Shown here piece by piece: positions 31,857 through 41,296 of a stretch of DNA of 50,631 nucleotides. The first letter of the stretch is position 1. Every line of letters starts with the position of its first letter. Source of the DNA: Bacilli bacterium (GTDB taxonomy: Bacteria; Bacillota_I; Bacilli_A; ML615J-28; CAG-698); contig JAQVOS010000004.1 in NCBI GenBank assembly GCA_028702495.1, positions 1 to 50,631 on the forward strand. Reading direction: 5' to 3'. The translations under genes were made by a program, and so were the position numbers. The notes under the pieces were generated by a model. That model was not told the origin of the DNA. It worked only from the letters and a program-made list of their open reading frames with translations, and ran no database searches.

Positions 31857-32486
31857 ATGAAGAAAAGAACATATGAAGTAAAAACAGTTGAAGAAGCACT
31901 TGAATTAGCTCGCGAAGAATTATCAATCGGACTCGATGAACTAGAAGCAGAAATCGTCAGTGAGAAAAAAGGACTTTTCGGTATCGGCGGTAAAACAACG
32001 ATTGAAGTGAGAACCAAAGTTGATGGAATTGAAAAAGGTAAAGAATATTTACAAATGATTTTAAAATCCAACAATTGGGAAGGTTATATTGAAAAAAGAA
32101 TTCGTGACAATGTAGTAGAATTCAATGTAGATGCTGGAGAAATGAACGGGATCTTAATTGGTAAAAACTCCAAGCATTTAATGTCGCTTCAAATTCTTGT
32201 TTCTAATATTATCAATCATTATTACGAAGAAGGCGAGCAATACATTGTGAAAGTAGATGTGGGTGGATACCGTCATCGTCGTGAAAACAATCTTGAGCGA
32301 ATGGCAGTTGATTTTGGTAAACAAGTCGCAAAAACAAAACAAAGCATTAAGCTCGATAGTTTGAATGCTTATGAACGTAAGATCATTCATGATAAACTTT
32401 CCACATGGAAAGATGTTTCAACTCATTCTGAAGGCGAAGAACCCAATCGTTTCCTAATCATCGAACCTAAAGAAGATAAGGAATAA
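31857..32486 (+). CDS. jag: Jag/KhpB RNA-binding protein (Jag-N, KH, R3H)
   Basis: KTVEEALELAREELSIGLDELEAEIVSEKKGLFGIGGK; GILIGKNSKHLMSLQ; R3H-like NAYERKIIHDKLS. Confidence 0.93.
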   Translation: MKKRTYEVKTVEEALELAREELSIGLDELEAEIVSEKKGLFGIGGKTTIEVRTKVDGIEKGKEYLQMILKSNNWEGYIEKRIRDNVVEFNVDAGEMNGILIGKNSKHLMSLQILVSNIINHYYEEGEQYIVKVDVGGYRHRRENNLERMAVDFGKQVAKTKQSIKLDSLNAYERKIIHDKLSTWKDVSTHSEGEEPNRFLIIEPKEDKE

Positions 32487-32500
32487 AAATAAATGTCAAT

Positions 32501-32528
32501 CGAAGTCCTAATTTTATTAGGACTTTCG
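32501..32528 (+). terminator. Rho-independent terminator after jag
   Basis: GTCCTAA-TTTTA-TTAGGAC stem. Confidence 0.75.
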
Positions 32529-32668
32529 TTTAAATCAACACTCAACCAACAGTTGATAGAATATACAACCAACGCGATAGAAAAACGCCTGTTTTCAACT
32601 ATTGGATGCTAGCAACTTACCAAAATGTAGCATATAATTAAATTATCAAAACAAAGGAGGATTCAATT

Positions 32669-33166
32669 ATGAAAAAAAGTTTTGGTACAATATTTGTTGA
32701 AATGCGGAAGGAAAAAGGGTGGACACAAGATGAAGTTGCCCAAAAACTAAATGTATCTCCGCAAGCCGTTTCTAAATGGGAGAATGATTTGAGTTATCCT
32801 GATGTCACAATTCTAGTAGATATCGCTAATCTCTTTGGAACATCAGTTGATCATCTATTAGGAAAAGATGATGTACAAACCGCGACCATGGTTGCGAAAG
32901 CAGAAAAGAAACCCCTGAATCAAATGTTATTAAAAGTTATTGTCAATTCATCAGATGGTGACAAAGTTCGCATTAATCTTCCCCTTTCTCTTATTAAGAT
33001 TGTGATTGATTCGGGACTCGACCCTGCGACCATTACAACCAACAAAAAAGCCTTTGAGAACATCGATTTTGCTCAAATCCTTAGTTTGGTTGAACAAGGC
33101 GTGATTGGAAAGCTTGTTGAAGTGGAAAGTTCTGATGGCGATTTAGTCGAAATTTATGTTGAGTAG
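32669..33166 (+). CDS. XRE-family HTH transcriptional regulator with C-terminal domain
   Basis: MRKEKGWTQDEVAQKLNVSPQAVSKWENDLSYPDVTILVDIANLFGTSVDHLLG. Confidence 0.88.
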   Translation: MKKSFGTIFVEMRKEKGWTQDEVAQKLNVSPQAVSKWENDLSYPDVTILVDIANLFGTSVDHLLGKDDVQTATMVAKAEKKPLNQMLLKVIVNSSDGDKVRINLPLSLIKIVIDSGLDPATITTNKKAFENIDFAQILSLVEQGVIGKLVEVESSDGDLVEIYVE

Positions 33167-33169
33167 TAT

Positions 33170-33409
33170 ATGAAAATTTTGGTCAAATCAAATGACGAAC
33201 CCACCATTCGTTTGTGGATTCCAAATTTTTTAATATCAGCTAAATTCCTTTATAGAATGATCCAAAAAAACACAAAAGAATTCTCAATAACGGAACAACA
33301 GTTTAAAGTGGTTGTTCGCGGATTAAAAGAAAGCATACGCTATTTTCCTAAACTCGAGATTATAAACGTCGAGACACATGATCAAGAGCGTGTAAAAATT
33401 ACTTTATAA
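33170..33409 (+). CDS. Small uncharacterised protein, likely co-transcribed with the XRE regulator
   Basis: 79-aa ORF 3 nt after the XRE stop; 33411 terminator follows. Confidence 0.65.
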   Translation: MKILVKSNDEPTIRLWIPNFLISAKFLYRMIQKNTKEFSITEQQFKVVVRGLKESIRYFPKLEIINVETHDQERVKITL

Positions 33410-33410
33410 G

Positions 33411-33438
33411 AAAAGACATGAAGCGCTTCATGTCTTTT
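33411..33438. terminator. Bidirectional terminator (28-bp perfect inverted repeat)
   Basis: AAAAGACATGAAGC/GCTTCATGTCTTTT. Confidence 0.85.
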
Positions 33439-33471
33439 TAATGTATATAGTCAATTGAATGTGTCTATTGT

Positions 33472-34170
33472 TTATGCTAAAAAGTGATTTAATCGTTCTT
33501 GTTCTAATATTTTTAAGAACTTAATAAATGGAAGAATGTTTTTGTTCACTTTAAACTCTTCAAGATATTGAAAATATTCTCTTCTTCTATCGGTGGTAAT
33601 AAGAATCGGTAAGAATCCTTTTCGTACCAGGTGATAGTTTAAAACAAGGCGAGCGAGACGTCCGTTTCCATCTAAGAAGGGATGAATTTTCGCAAGTTGT
33701 AAATGACAATAAGATATGTATTCGAATACGTCTTGTGTTGGTTCAGTAGCCATATAATCAAAGTATTTTTTCATGCGATCATATACCTTGATATAGCTTG
33801 GTGGTGTGTGAGCTGAATAACTGAGGGATATATCGACATTACGGTAAAGCCCTCCAACTTCAGAGAAACCTTCCATTAAAATTTGATGTAGGTCTTTGAG
33901 TTGGTTTTCATCCATAAGGATGTTTTCTTTTGCCATTTGGATAACTCGAAGAAAGGCGTTTTTCTGGTTGTTGATGATTTGAATCATGCTAGGATCAATT
34001 GCATCTGTTTTGTTTGATAAAACTTGAACAACTTCCTCTTTCTTAATCCGGTCAGAATCAAAGGATAAAGAACAATACACTAAATCCACTAAAAAGGATT
34101 GAGTGATTTCCAAAAATCCCGGTTTCGCTTTTGCGGCATCCCACAATGCAAATAACTCGCCATCGATCAT
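33472..34170 (-). CDS. Fic/DOC family protein
   Basis: HPFLDGNGRLARLVLNYHLVRKGFLPI Fic motif. Confidence 0.9.
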   Translation of the reverse strand: MIDGELFALWDAAKAKPGFLEITQSFLVDLVYCSLSFDSDRIKKEEVVQVLSNKTDAIDPSMIQIINNQKNAFLRVIQMAKENILMDENQLKDLHQILMEGFSEVGGLYRNVDISLSYSAHTPPSYIKVYDRMKKYFDYMATEPTQDVFEYISYCHLQLAKIHPFLDGNGRLARLVLNYHLVRKGFLPILITTDRRREYFQYLEEFKVNKNILPFIKFLKILEQERLNHFLA

Positions 34171-34347
34171 TTGTTATACCTCCTAAATTTTCTTTGGTAA
34201 CTATATTATAACCCATTAATGAAAAGAATGCAAACGTTTTATGTGATTATTAAGTTTGACTTAAAAATTCGATATAATGGTTGAAGTATCCTTGATTATG
34301 CTTTATAATAAGAGTAAGATAAATTTATGTTCCCTAAGGAGTGTTCT

Positions 34348-36690
34348 ATGATTACATTACAAGATGTTACAAAAATCTATCACTCAAAAGCAAATGATTT
34401 AACAGCACTTCAAACAGTTTCTCTTGAGTTTCCTACGAATGGTCTTGTTGGTATTTTAGGACCGAGTGGTTGTGGGAAAACAACTCTACTAAATCTATTG
34501 GGAGGGCTTGATAAACAAAGTGCTGGTTCTATATATTTTGAAGGGAAAGAAACGCATGCTTTTAGTTCTTCTGAATGGGACAGATATCGTCGAGATCATG
34601 TTGGATTTGTTTTTCAAACTTATAATTTAATTCCGACTCTAACCATAGGCGAAAATATCGGATTGGCCCTTCCAGATAGTCCCAAGCATTATAAAGAAAA
34701 CGAAGCAAAAATTCGCGAAGTTTTACTTCGTGTTGGCCTTGAGAATGTTGAACATAAATGGCCTTACCAATTATCAGGAGGGCAACAGCAACGCGTTGCC
34801 ATTGCTCGGGCCATTGTAAAATCGCCAAAAGTTGTTCTGGCGGACGAACCTACTGGTGCTCTTGACTCCAAAACAGCGCATGAAGTCATGGCTTTATTAA
34901 AAGAAATTTCTTCTTCTTGCTTAGTGGTTGTTGTCACACATAATGAAAAATTAGCTCATGAATTTGCAACACAACTCATTGAATTACAAGATGGGAAAGT
35001 CATGAAAAAAACCACCTTGCAAGAAGAAACTTTGAGTAAAGAAAAGGAGAATGTATCATCACAAAAACAATCTCGATCTTTAGGAATCATTTCTTCTTTT
35101 GTGATTAATGGAAGACAGTTTATTCAAAAATTAATTCGTTCTATTTTAATTGTACTCGCAGGAAGTATTGGGGTTGTAGGGGTGTGCCTTGTTTTAACAA
35201 TCTCGAGTGGAGTTCAGAAATATATCATTGATATTCAACGAGAAACCCTCTCCAACTCCCCCATCACCATTCGAAGCACAGCAGACAACGAAAACCCCAA
35301 TCCCGATACGACTGAATATGAAGCATATCCGACTGACCCCGTTGTATACGTTAGTCGTCGAAATGCCCAGTATTACGGTCATATCAATTTGTTTTCGAAC
35401 CAATTTCTTGACTATTTGAACACCATGGATTCTTCTCTCTACAACATCATTGACTATAAGGCGGCCATCGATATGAAAATATTAACCTTTATGAATGGGT
35501 CTTATAAAAAGGTTTCGAATTACAAATTTATGATGCTAGGCGAAGAGTCCGATTATGTAGAAGAACAATATGATGTGCTATATGGTTCTATTCCCAATGA
35601 AGTAGGAGAACTGGCGATTCTTGTGGATCAATATAACTGTATTGATGTGAGTGTCCTCAATTATCTTGGGATTGATTTTGAAGGATTAGATGAATATACT
35701 TTTGATGAAATTGCTTCTAAAGAGTATAAAATCATTTTAAATGATACCTACTATTACGATAAGGGAGACGGAACCTTCGGCTATTACGGATCAAGTCAGT
35801 ATGCAACACTATATCAAAATGAACAAAATATTACCCTATCCATTACGGGGATTTTACGAAAAAACCGCGAAGCTAAAACAGATATTTATGAATCGGGAAT
35901 GCTATATACCAAAGCTTTACGAGATGCATTAATTCTAAATGCTCATGAGAGTCAAATTGGGATTGCCCAACTCACGCATCAACTCACAAAAAATGTATTT
36001 ACAGGGCTTCCTTTTGAAGATTCTGTATCCTATACAGGAACCATTTCTAAAGAATATTTATATGAAGCTCAATTAGGAGACTTAGGACTCGTGGATGAGG
36101 TTTCAACCATTCGTATTTATACCGACAACTTTGATTCTCGTGTGACAATTAATGCGTACATTTCAAACTATAATGCAACCCTTGCCCCAGATGATAAGAT
36201 TTTATACAATGATTATATGGGTTCTTTTTCAATCGAGTTTGATGCCTTCATTGAGGTATTAACAACAGCCCTTATCATCTTTGCTGGCATTTCGCTTTTA
36301 GTCTCTTCAATCATGATTGGAATCATCACATATATTTCTGTGATGGAGCGCATGCGCGATGTGGGTATCCTTCGAAGTCTAGGAGGATCACGAGGATTTA
36401 TCAGGCGCCTCTTTAATGTCCAAAATGGAATCCTTGGATTATTGTCAGGCACACTTGGAATCCTAGGGGCTAGTATCTTTATGGAACCCATTGTTGGAGT
36501 TATGGTTGAAATCATGGAACGCAACGATATTACAACTTTTGATATATCCTCGTTGCAGTTTGCAAGTTTTGGAATGGGGTATTTTATTATCATTATTATG
36601 TTAAATATGGCCCTATCCATTATCAGTGGGATGGTTCCAGCCATTATGGGATCCCTTCTAAATCCCATTGAAGCAATGAATAAAGAGTAG
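34348..36690 (+). CDS. ABC transporter ATP-binding protein fused to FtsX/MacB-type permease
   Basis: [50 protein letters not shown]-terminal FtsX-like TM segments; RBS AAGGAG before ATG 34348. Confidence 0.92.
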   Translation: MITLQDVTKIYHSKANDLTALQTVSLEFPTNGLVGILGPSGCGKTTLLNLLGGLDKQSAGSIYFEGKETHAFSSSEWDRYRRDHVGFVFQTYNLIPTLTIGENIGLALPDSPKHYKENEAKIREVLLRVGLENVEHKWPYQLSGGQQQRVAIARAIVKSPKVVLADEPTGALDSKTAHEVMALLKEISSSCLVVVVTHNEKLAHEFATQLIELQDGKVMKKTTLQEETLSKEKENVSSQKQSRSLGIISSFVINGRQFIQKLIRSILIVLAGSIGVVGVCLVLTISSGVQKYIIDIQRETLSNSPITIRSTADNENPNPDTTEYEAYPTDPVVYVSRRNAQYYGHINLFSNQFLDYLNTMDSSLYNIIDYKAAIDMKILTFMNGSYKKVSNYKFMMLGEESDYVEEQYDVLYGSIPNEVGELAILVDQYNCIDVSVLNYLGIDFEGLDEYTFDEIASKEYKIILNDTYYYDKGDGTFGYYGSSQYATLYQNEQNITLSITGILRKNREAKTDIYESGMLYTKALRDALILNAHESQIGIAQLTHQLTKNVFTGLPFEDSVSYTGTISKEYLYEAQLGDLGLVDEVSTIRIYTDNFDSRVTINAYISNYNATLAPDDKILYNDYMGSFSIEFDAFIEVLTTALIIFAGISLLVSSIMIGIITYISVMERMRDVGILRSLGGSRGFIRRLFNVQNGILGLLSGTLGILGASIFMEPIVGVMVEIMERNDITTFDISSLQFASFGMGYFIIIIMLNMALSIISGMVPAIMGSLLNPIEAMNKE
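36679..36688. repeat. Target-site duplication, left copy (AATAAAGAGT)
   Basis: Identical 10-mer at 38890..38899 flanking the IS. Confidence 0.85.
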
Positions 36691-36727
36691 AATAACCGCA
36701 TCAATTTTATAAATACAAATAAAAATG

Positions 36728-36768
36728 GGGTATGAATAGTAGATTTACGAAGACTACTATTCATACCC
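36728..36768. terminator. IS-borne terminator-like hairpin between left TIR and transposase
   Basis: GGGTATGAATAGTAG / CTACTATTCATACCC, 15-bp perfect stem. Confidence 0.75.
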
Positions 36769-36814
36769 TTATTATTTGCACACTTAAAAAAGCCAATATA
36801 GCCCATTTCTATTG

Positions 36815-38167
36815 CTATTTGGTTCCGAATGCTTTCTCTAAAGTATCAATATCTAAAATAGCTAATATTGAAAACAGGTAAGAAATCGGTTTTCTTGAAA
36901 AACTTTTCTTGATTCTAACGATACTTCTATTAGCTAACAATGGTTTTGCTAGTTTTAAGAGTGTCAAGCATAACTTACTCATAATACTGAAGTTAGTAAA
37001 AGCACAACGATCCATCGTTTTATTCATATCTTCGTTAAAGGATACATCTAAATATCGATGAAGTAAATTTTCAACATCCCATCTACCTTGTATTGCTTCA
37101 ACAGCAGTTTCAATATCATTTAAGCTTGTTACAAAAAACTGAACAGTCAATTCCCCTGTTTTATGATGAGCATGACGATAGACAATGATGTTTCGAGCCC
37201 CAGTCCATTTTATGATTCCTTCACTGGTGGTTTCTTTATCAATGGCTAATTTATTAAAAGGGACTTGGAAGTATTCTTTATCAAGATTCCCTTTTTTGTC
37301 ATTTATTCGATAATAGTTGTGATTGCTTTTATGAATTTGGGCTAAATAATCGGATGAAATGATGAGGTTTGCTTCCTCATATGCATCCCCCTGATTCCCT
37401 TTTAAACCAATAACATAGTCCCCTTGTCTGTATAAAATCAAATGAAATGTTTTGTGTTGAGCATGAAGAGCATCAAGCGTGACAATTTTATCTTTTAAAT
37501 TCATTTTGGATAGAGTTTCCTGAGCAACAGGAATTTCACTTTCTTTATCTTTTATGGGGATAGAAAACAAAGATATTCCATCCGTGGCATTATAGACATT
37601 GAGCATTTGTAAATTAGGTATCATCTTTTCATTGGAAAGAGAATCATAGAATCTACCTGTCCCACGCGCCACTTTCCCATCAATATTGATGAGTACTTGT
37701 CCTCTTTTAGGATCAATGAAAGAATCGGGATTGACATGATTCTCTTTAGCATACTTATTAATGGCGTTTTTGATTTTTGAAAAAATACTTAATAAATACT
37801 TTACCGTAGCGGTTGATAATTCTTCGGAATCAATAAGACTAAATACCCTTCGAAAAGTATCGTCACTCGGAATTCTATCTTCAGGAAATGAAACAAATTT
37901 TGATAACCATTTCACATTATCAGAAACAAAGTCATGGATTTCCACCCAATTCGTGCTATTACAAAGGATTCCCATAAAAGCACACACTAAAATAGTTTCG
38001 ATTGGATAATCACACATATTGATATATCTTTTTTCAGTGATATCGCTTTTAACGATTCGGACAAAACGTTTTACCAAATAAGAAGGCGGTTTAGCTCCCT
38101 CAACATCAATTTTAACATCTTTTAAGATTTCCGCATATTCAATAATAAATCTATTTACTTTCGCCAT
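36815..38167 (-). CDS. ISAs1-family DDE transposase
   Basis: CDYPIETILVCAFMGILCNSTNWVEIHDF, IPSDDTFRRVF, INIDGKVARGT, IVTLDALHAQ, DYVIGLKGNQ, GRWDVENLLH motifs. Confidence 0.85.
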   Translation of the reverse strand: MAKVNRFIIEYAEILKDVKIDVEGAKPPSYLVKRFVRIVKSDITEKRYINMCDYPIETILVCAFMGILCNSTNWVEIHDFVSDNVKWLSKFVSFPEDRIPSDDTFRRVFSLIDSEELSTATVKYLLSIFSKIKNAINKYAKENHVNPDSFIDPKRGQVLINIDGKVARGTGRFYDSLSNEKMIPNLQMLNVYNATDGISLFSIPIKDKESEIPVAQETLSKMNLKDKIVTLDALHAQHKTFHLILYRQGDYVIGLKGNQGDAYEEANLIISSDYLAQIHKSNHNYYRINDKKGNLDKEYFQVPFNKLAIDKETTSEGIIKWTGARNIIVYRHAHHKTGELTVQFFVTSLNDIETAVEAIQGRWDVENLLHRYLDVSFNEDMNKTMDRCAFTNFSIMSKLCLTLLKLAKPLLANRSIVRIKKSFSRKPISYLFSILAILDIDTLEKAFGTK

Positions 38168-38780
38168 AAGTGAACTCCAAACTAATATGGTGTTTATTTA
38201 ATATTTGAATCGTTTCTTCACTTACTTTAGCAAGTGTCCATGAGTCGCCTATTCCAACCATATATAAGTCATTAATAGATTGAAAAAAAGCATCTAAAGA
38301 CGAACCGGACAAAAATTTTGTTATTGGATGTTTAAACATCGTTGATAGTCGATTAATCTCATTTTGAACAGCCATCGATCGGGGAATCAATTTAAGATTT
38401 GGAAACAAAACGGATAAATAACTTCTATTCCATTGATCTATTCGATGATTAAAGAACACATCATAAAAGCATAAAGGCAAATAGTCTAAGTATTTATGAG
38501 GATATTTCTTGATGATGCCTGTTATGATAGAAGAGCAAATAGAAAAAGCAAAAATAGTTGTGTGATACTCCTTAATGGTATAGGTGATTTGTTTCCGAGC
38601 GGGGGGGATTAATCCTTCTTCAGTAATACGACCTAGATACTTATCAGTAACCTTTTTCACTTTTCCATCGATTCGTGAAGTATGTACTTGATAAAGGTAA
38701 TATTTACCTTGAAGGCATCTAATCTCTTTATTATGCTCTTTAAATTTTAAAACCCAGGTTGGATAATCAATAAGTGCCAT
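38151..38780 (-). CDS. IS-encoded accessory ORF; N-terminus resembles IS1634-type transposase leader region
   Basis: ORF inside the TIRs, overlapping the transposase start by 17 nt; KYYLYQVHTSRIDGKVKKVTDKYLGRITEEGLIP. Start 38780 preferred over 38828. Confidence 0.6.
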   Translation of the reverse strand: MALIDYPTWVLKFKEHNKEIRCLQGKYYLYQVHTSRIDGKVKKVTDKYLGRITEEGLIPPARKQITYTIKEYHTTIFAFSICSSIITGIIKKYPHKYLDYLPLCFYDVFFNHRIDQWNRSYLSVLFPNLKLIPRSMAVQNEINRLSTMFKHPITKFLSGSSLDAFFQSINDLYMVGIGDSWTLAKVSEETIQILNKHHISLEFTYGESK

Positions 38781-38791
38781 AGTGCTCCCCC

Positions 38792-38823
38792 TTATAATGT
38801 ATACGTATACGTATACATTATAA
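38792..38823. promoter_or_regulatory. 32-bp perfect palindrome upstream of the IS ORFs
   Basis: TTATAATGTATACGTATACGTATACATTATAA equals its own reverse complement. Confidence 0.8.
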
Positions 38824-38889
38824 CACAAATTGATTAGGAAGTATAGTATCTTTGAATAATTAAGTTAAAAATTGATGCGGTTATTCTAG

Positions 38890-38899
38890 AATAAAGAGT
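38890..38899. repeat. Target-site duplication, right copy (AATAAAGAGT)
   Basis: Matches 36679..36688. Confidence 0.85.
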
Positions 38900-38953
38900 A
38901 AATGAGTAGAAGATTCTATGAAACCATGATAGAATAGAACTAGAGGTGATTTT

Positions 38954-39763
38954 ATGATTAAAAATGAACACTACACATTAGCCAACGGCATTAAAATCCC
39001 CAAAGTGGGATATGGAACGTGGCAAATTACAGACAAATCAATCTGTATTCAAGGAGTACTATGGGCTCTTGAAAATGGGTATCGTCACATCGATACTGCT
39101 GCAGCATATGGCAACGAATCCTTCATTGCAGAGGCAATTATGCAAAGCGGGCTTTTGCGACAAGAACTCTTTATCACAAGTAAGTTGCCAGCTGAGAAAA
39201 AAGGATACGAGATTGCGAAAGAAGAGTTCTATGCAACACTTGCGCGTTTACAAACTAACTACCTAGATCTTTATCTCATTCACGCTCCAAAACCATGGAG
39301 AAATGCTGGAGATATTGACTATACGCCTGATAACATTGCTTCATGGCGGGCTATGATTGATTTATACAAAGAAGGTAAAATTAAAGCAATTGGCGTTTCT
39401 AACTTCAGTCAAAAAGACATTGAAGCGCTGATTGAAGCAACAGGATTTACCCCTCATGTTAATCAGATTAAAGTCCACATCGGTCACAACAATCTCGAAA
39501 CAAAAACATATTGTGATCAAAAAGAAATTTTAGTTGAAGCTTATTGTCCTCTTGCTAGTGGCCGGATTTTTCAACAAACAGATCTTGAAAAGACAGCAGC
39601 CAAATATGGAGTTTCTGTTGCCCAACTATCGATTCGTTGGTGCTTGCAATTTGGAACATTACCACTCCCTAAATCAACCCATGAACAACGCATTATTGAA
39701 AACTTAAATCTCGATTTTACCATCAAAAAAGAAGACATGGATATTTTATCGAAATGGCAATAA
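38954..39763 (+). CDS. Aldo/keto reductase
   Basis: IPKVGYGTWQ, GYRHIDTAAAYGNE, YLDLYLIHAPKPW, GVSNFSQ motifs. Confidence 0.93.
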   Translation: MIKNEHYTLANGIKIPKVGYGTWQITDKSICIQGVLWALENGYRHIDTAAAYGNESFIAEAIMQSGLLRQELFITSKLPAEKKGYEIAKEEFYATLARLQTNYLDLYLIHAPKPWRNAGDIDYTPDNIASWRAMIDLYKEGKIKAIGVSNFSQKDIEALIEATGFTPHVNQIKVHIGHNNLETKTYCDQKEILVEAYCPLASGRIFQQTDLEKTAAKYGVSVAQLSIRWCLQFGTLPLPKSTHEQRIIENLNLDFTIKKEDMDILSKWQ

Positions 39764-39771
39764 AAACGAAG

Positions 39772-39794
39772 TATAGCCCGATTTATTGGGCTAT
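39772..39794 (+). terminator. Rho-independent terminator
   Basis: TATAGCCC...GGGCTATA plus T-run. Confidence 0.75.
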
Positions 39795-39879
39795 ATTTTC
39801 ATTTTAGGCATAAATGATAAAAAGGAATGGATTATGAGGCTAAAACATGCTATAATAAATGGAAACGAGGTGAGTCAAT

Positions 39880-41229
39880 ATGAATGATACCATTGCTGCG
39901 ATATCAACCGCATTGGGAGGTAGTGCTTTAGCGATGGTTCGCTTAAGCGGAACAGACGCCATCTCTGTGGTTCAAAGAATATTTAAAGGGCGACCTCTTG
40001 CGACGCTCCCTACTTCAACGGCTGCATATGGACACGTTGTCTCTGGAACGACAACGATTGATGAAGTAGTAATCACCGTTTTTCGTGCCCCTAAGAGTTT
40101 TACAACTGAAGATTTGGTTGAAATCACGTGTCATGGAGGTGCCTTTGTCACACGTAAAATTTTATCTTTACTTCTTGAAAATGGAGCACGACTTGCACTC
40201 CCTGGAGAATTCACCAAGCGCGCCTACTTAAATGGACGAATTGACTTAACCCAAGCAGAAGCTGTCATGGACATCATTGCTTCAGAAACCGATGCCGCTT
40301 TAAAAATGGCAAATAATGCCTTGTCTGGGCAAACGAAACAATACATCAATTCACTTCGTGATCGTCTCTTACAATGCATTCTTGAAATTGAAGTGAATAT
40401 TGATTATCCTGAGTATGAAGATGAAAAACAAATCACGTCGAATATCCTTCTTCCTAACCTTCTTTCCCTAAAACAGGAACTGGAAGAAATTCTTCGTAAA
40501 GCTGACATTGGAAAACTGATTCAGAACGGGATAAAAACAGCCATTATTGGAAAGCCCAATGTTGGGAAATCCAGTTTACTCAATGCCTTGTTAAAAGAAG
40601 ATCGTGCCATTGTCACCGACATCGCTGGAACGACGCGGGACACGATTGAAGCCGGTCTCAAACTCGGGGGAGTTGTATTAAAGTTAATTGATACTGCAGG
40701 CATTCGCGAAACTCAGGAACGTGTTGAACAAATCGGTATTCTTCGGGCTAAAAAAGTGATTGAAGAAGCAGATCTTGTGATTTTAGTCTTCGACTATAGT
40801 GCACCTCTTGATCAAAATGATGCTCAAATTTTGGACCTCACTGCTCACAAAAAACGCATCATTGTTGTTAACAAGCAAGACCTTGCCGTACAAATAGACT
40901 TATCCCAGATTCCCAATCATCTTCTGGTATCAAGCTTCAAAGCGCGTGATATTGAGCGACTTGAGAAAGCCATCCAAGACGTCTGTCTAGAAAATATCGA
41001 AACCGATATCGATTATACTTATCTTGGGTCGATGCGGCAAATTGAAAAAGTGAAAGAAGCAAAACGGCATCTTGAGGATGCAATCGCCTCTCTTGAAGAA
41101 CAAATGCCAATTGATATTGCCAATATCGATATTCGTTCAAGTTATGATTGCTTGTCTATGATTGTGGGGGAAGCGACATCTGAAGCTTTACACGAGGAAT
41201 TATTCAAGCGATTTTGTCTCGGAAAATAG
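39880..41229 (+). CDS. mnmE: tRNA modification GTPase MnmE
   Basis: DTIAAISTALGGSALAMVRLSG, GKPNVGKSSLLNALL, TDIAGTTRDTIE, C-terminal FCLGK. Confidence 0.97.
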   Translation: MNDTIAAISTALGGSALAMVRLSGTDAISVVQRIFKGRPLATLPTSTAAYGHVVSGTTTIDEVVITVFRAPKSFTTEDLVEITCHGGAFVTRKILSLLLENGARLALPGEFTKRAYLNGRIDLTQAEAVMDIIASETDAALKMANNALSGQTKQYINSLRDRLLQCILEIEVNIDYPEYEDEKQITSNILLPNLLSLKQELEEILRKADIGKLIQNGIKTAIIGKPNVGKSSLLNALLKEDRAIVTDIAGTTRDTIEAGLKLGGVVLKLIDTAGIRETQERVEQIGILRAKKVIEEADLVILVFDYSAPLDQNDAQILDLTAHKKRIIVVNKQDLAVQIDLSQIPNHLLVSSFKARDIERLEKAIQDVCLENIETDIDYTYLGSMRQIEKVKEAKRHLEDAIASLEEQMPIDIANIDIRSSYDCLSMIVGEATSEALHEELFKRFCLGK

Positions 41230-41296
41230 CAAAAAATCATTGAAAAATATGATTTTTCATGTTAGAATGTATAGGCATTAAGAAAGGGGGATTTTT

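Larger units (their letters stand above)
36689..38889 (-). mobile_element. ISAs1-like insertion sequence (~2.2 kb) with 20-bp perfect terminal inverted repeats
   Basis: AGAATAACCGCATCAATTTT (36689..36708) and its reverse complement AAAATTGATGCGGTTATTCT (38868..38887); 10-bp direct repeats outside; encodes transposase. Confidence 0.9.

Noticed and set aside
36213-36806. 197-aa minus-strand ORF across the ABC-transporter end and IS left end
   Set aside because: Antisense to the permease domain and spanning the IS junction; no plausible family.
38781-38828. Extension MCYNVYVYVYIIRGST on the IS accessory ORF
   Set aside because: Translates the 32-bp palindrome; regulatory DNA is more likely, with the start at 38780.
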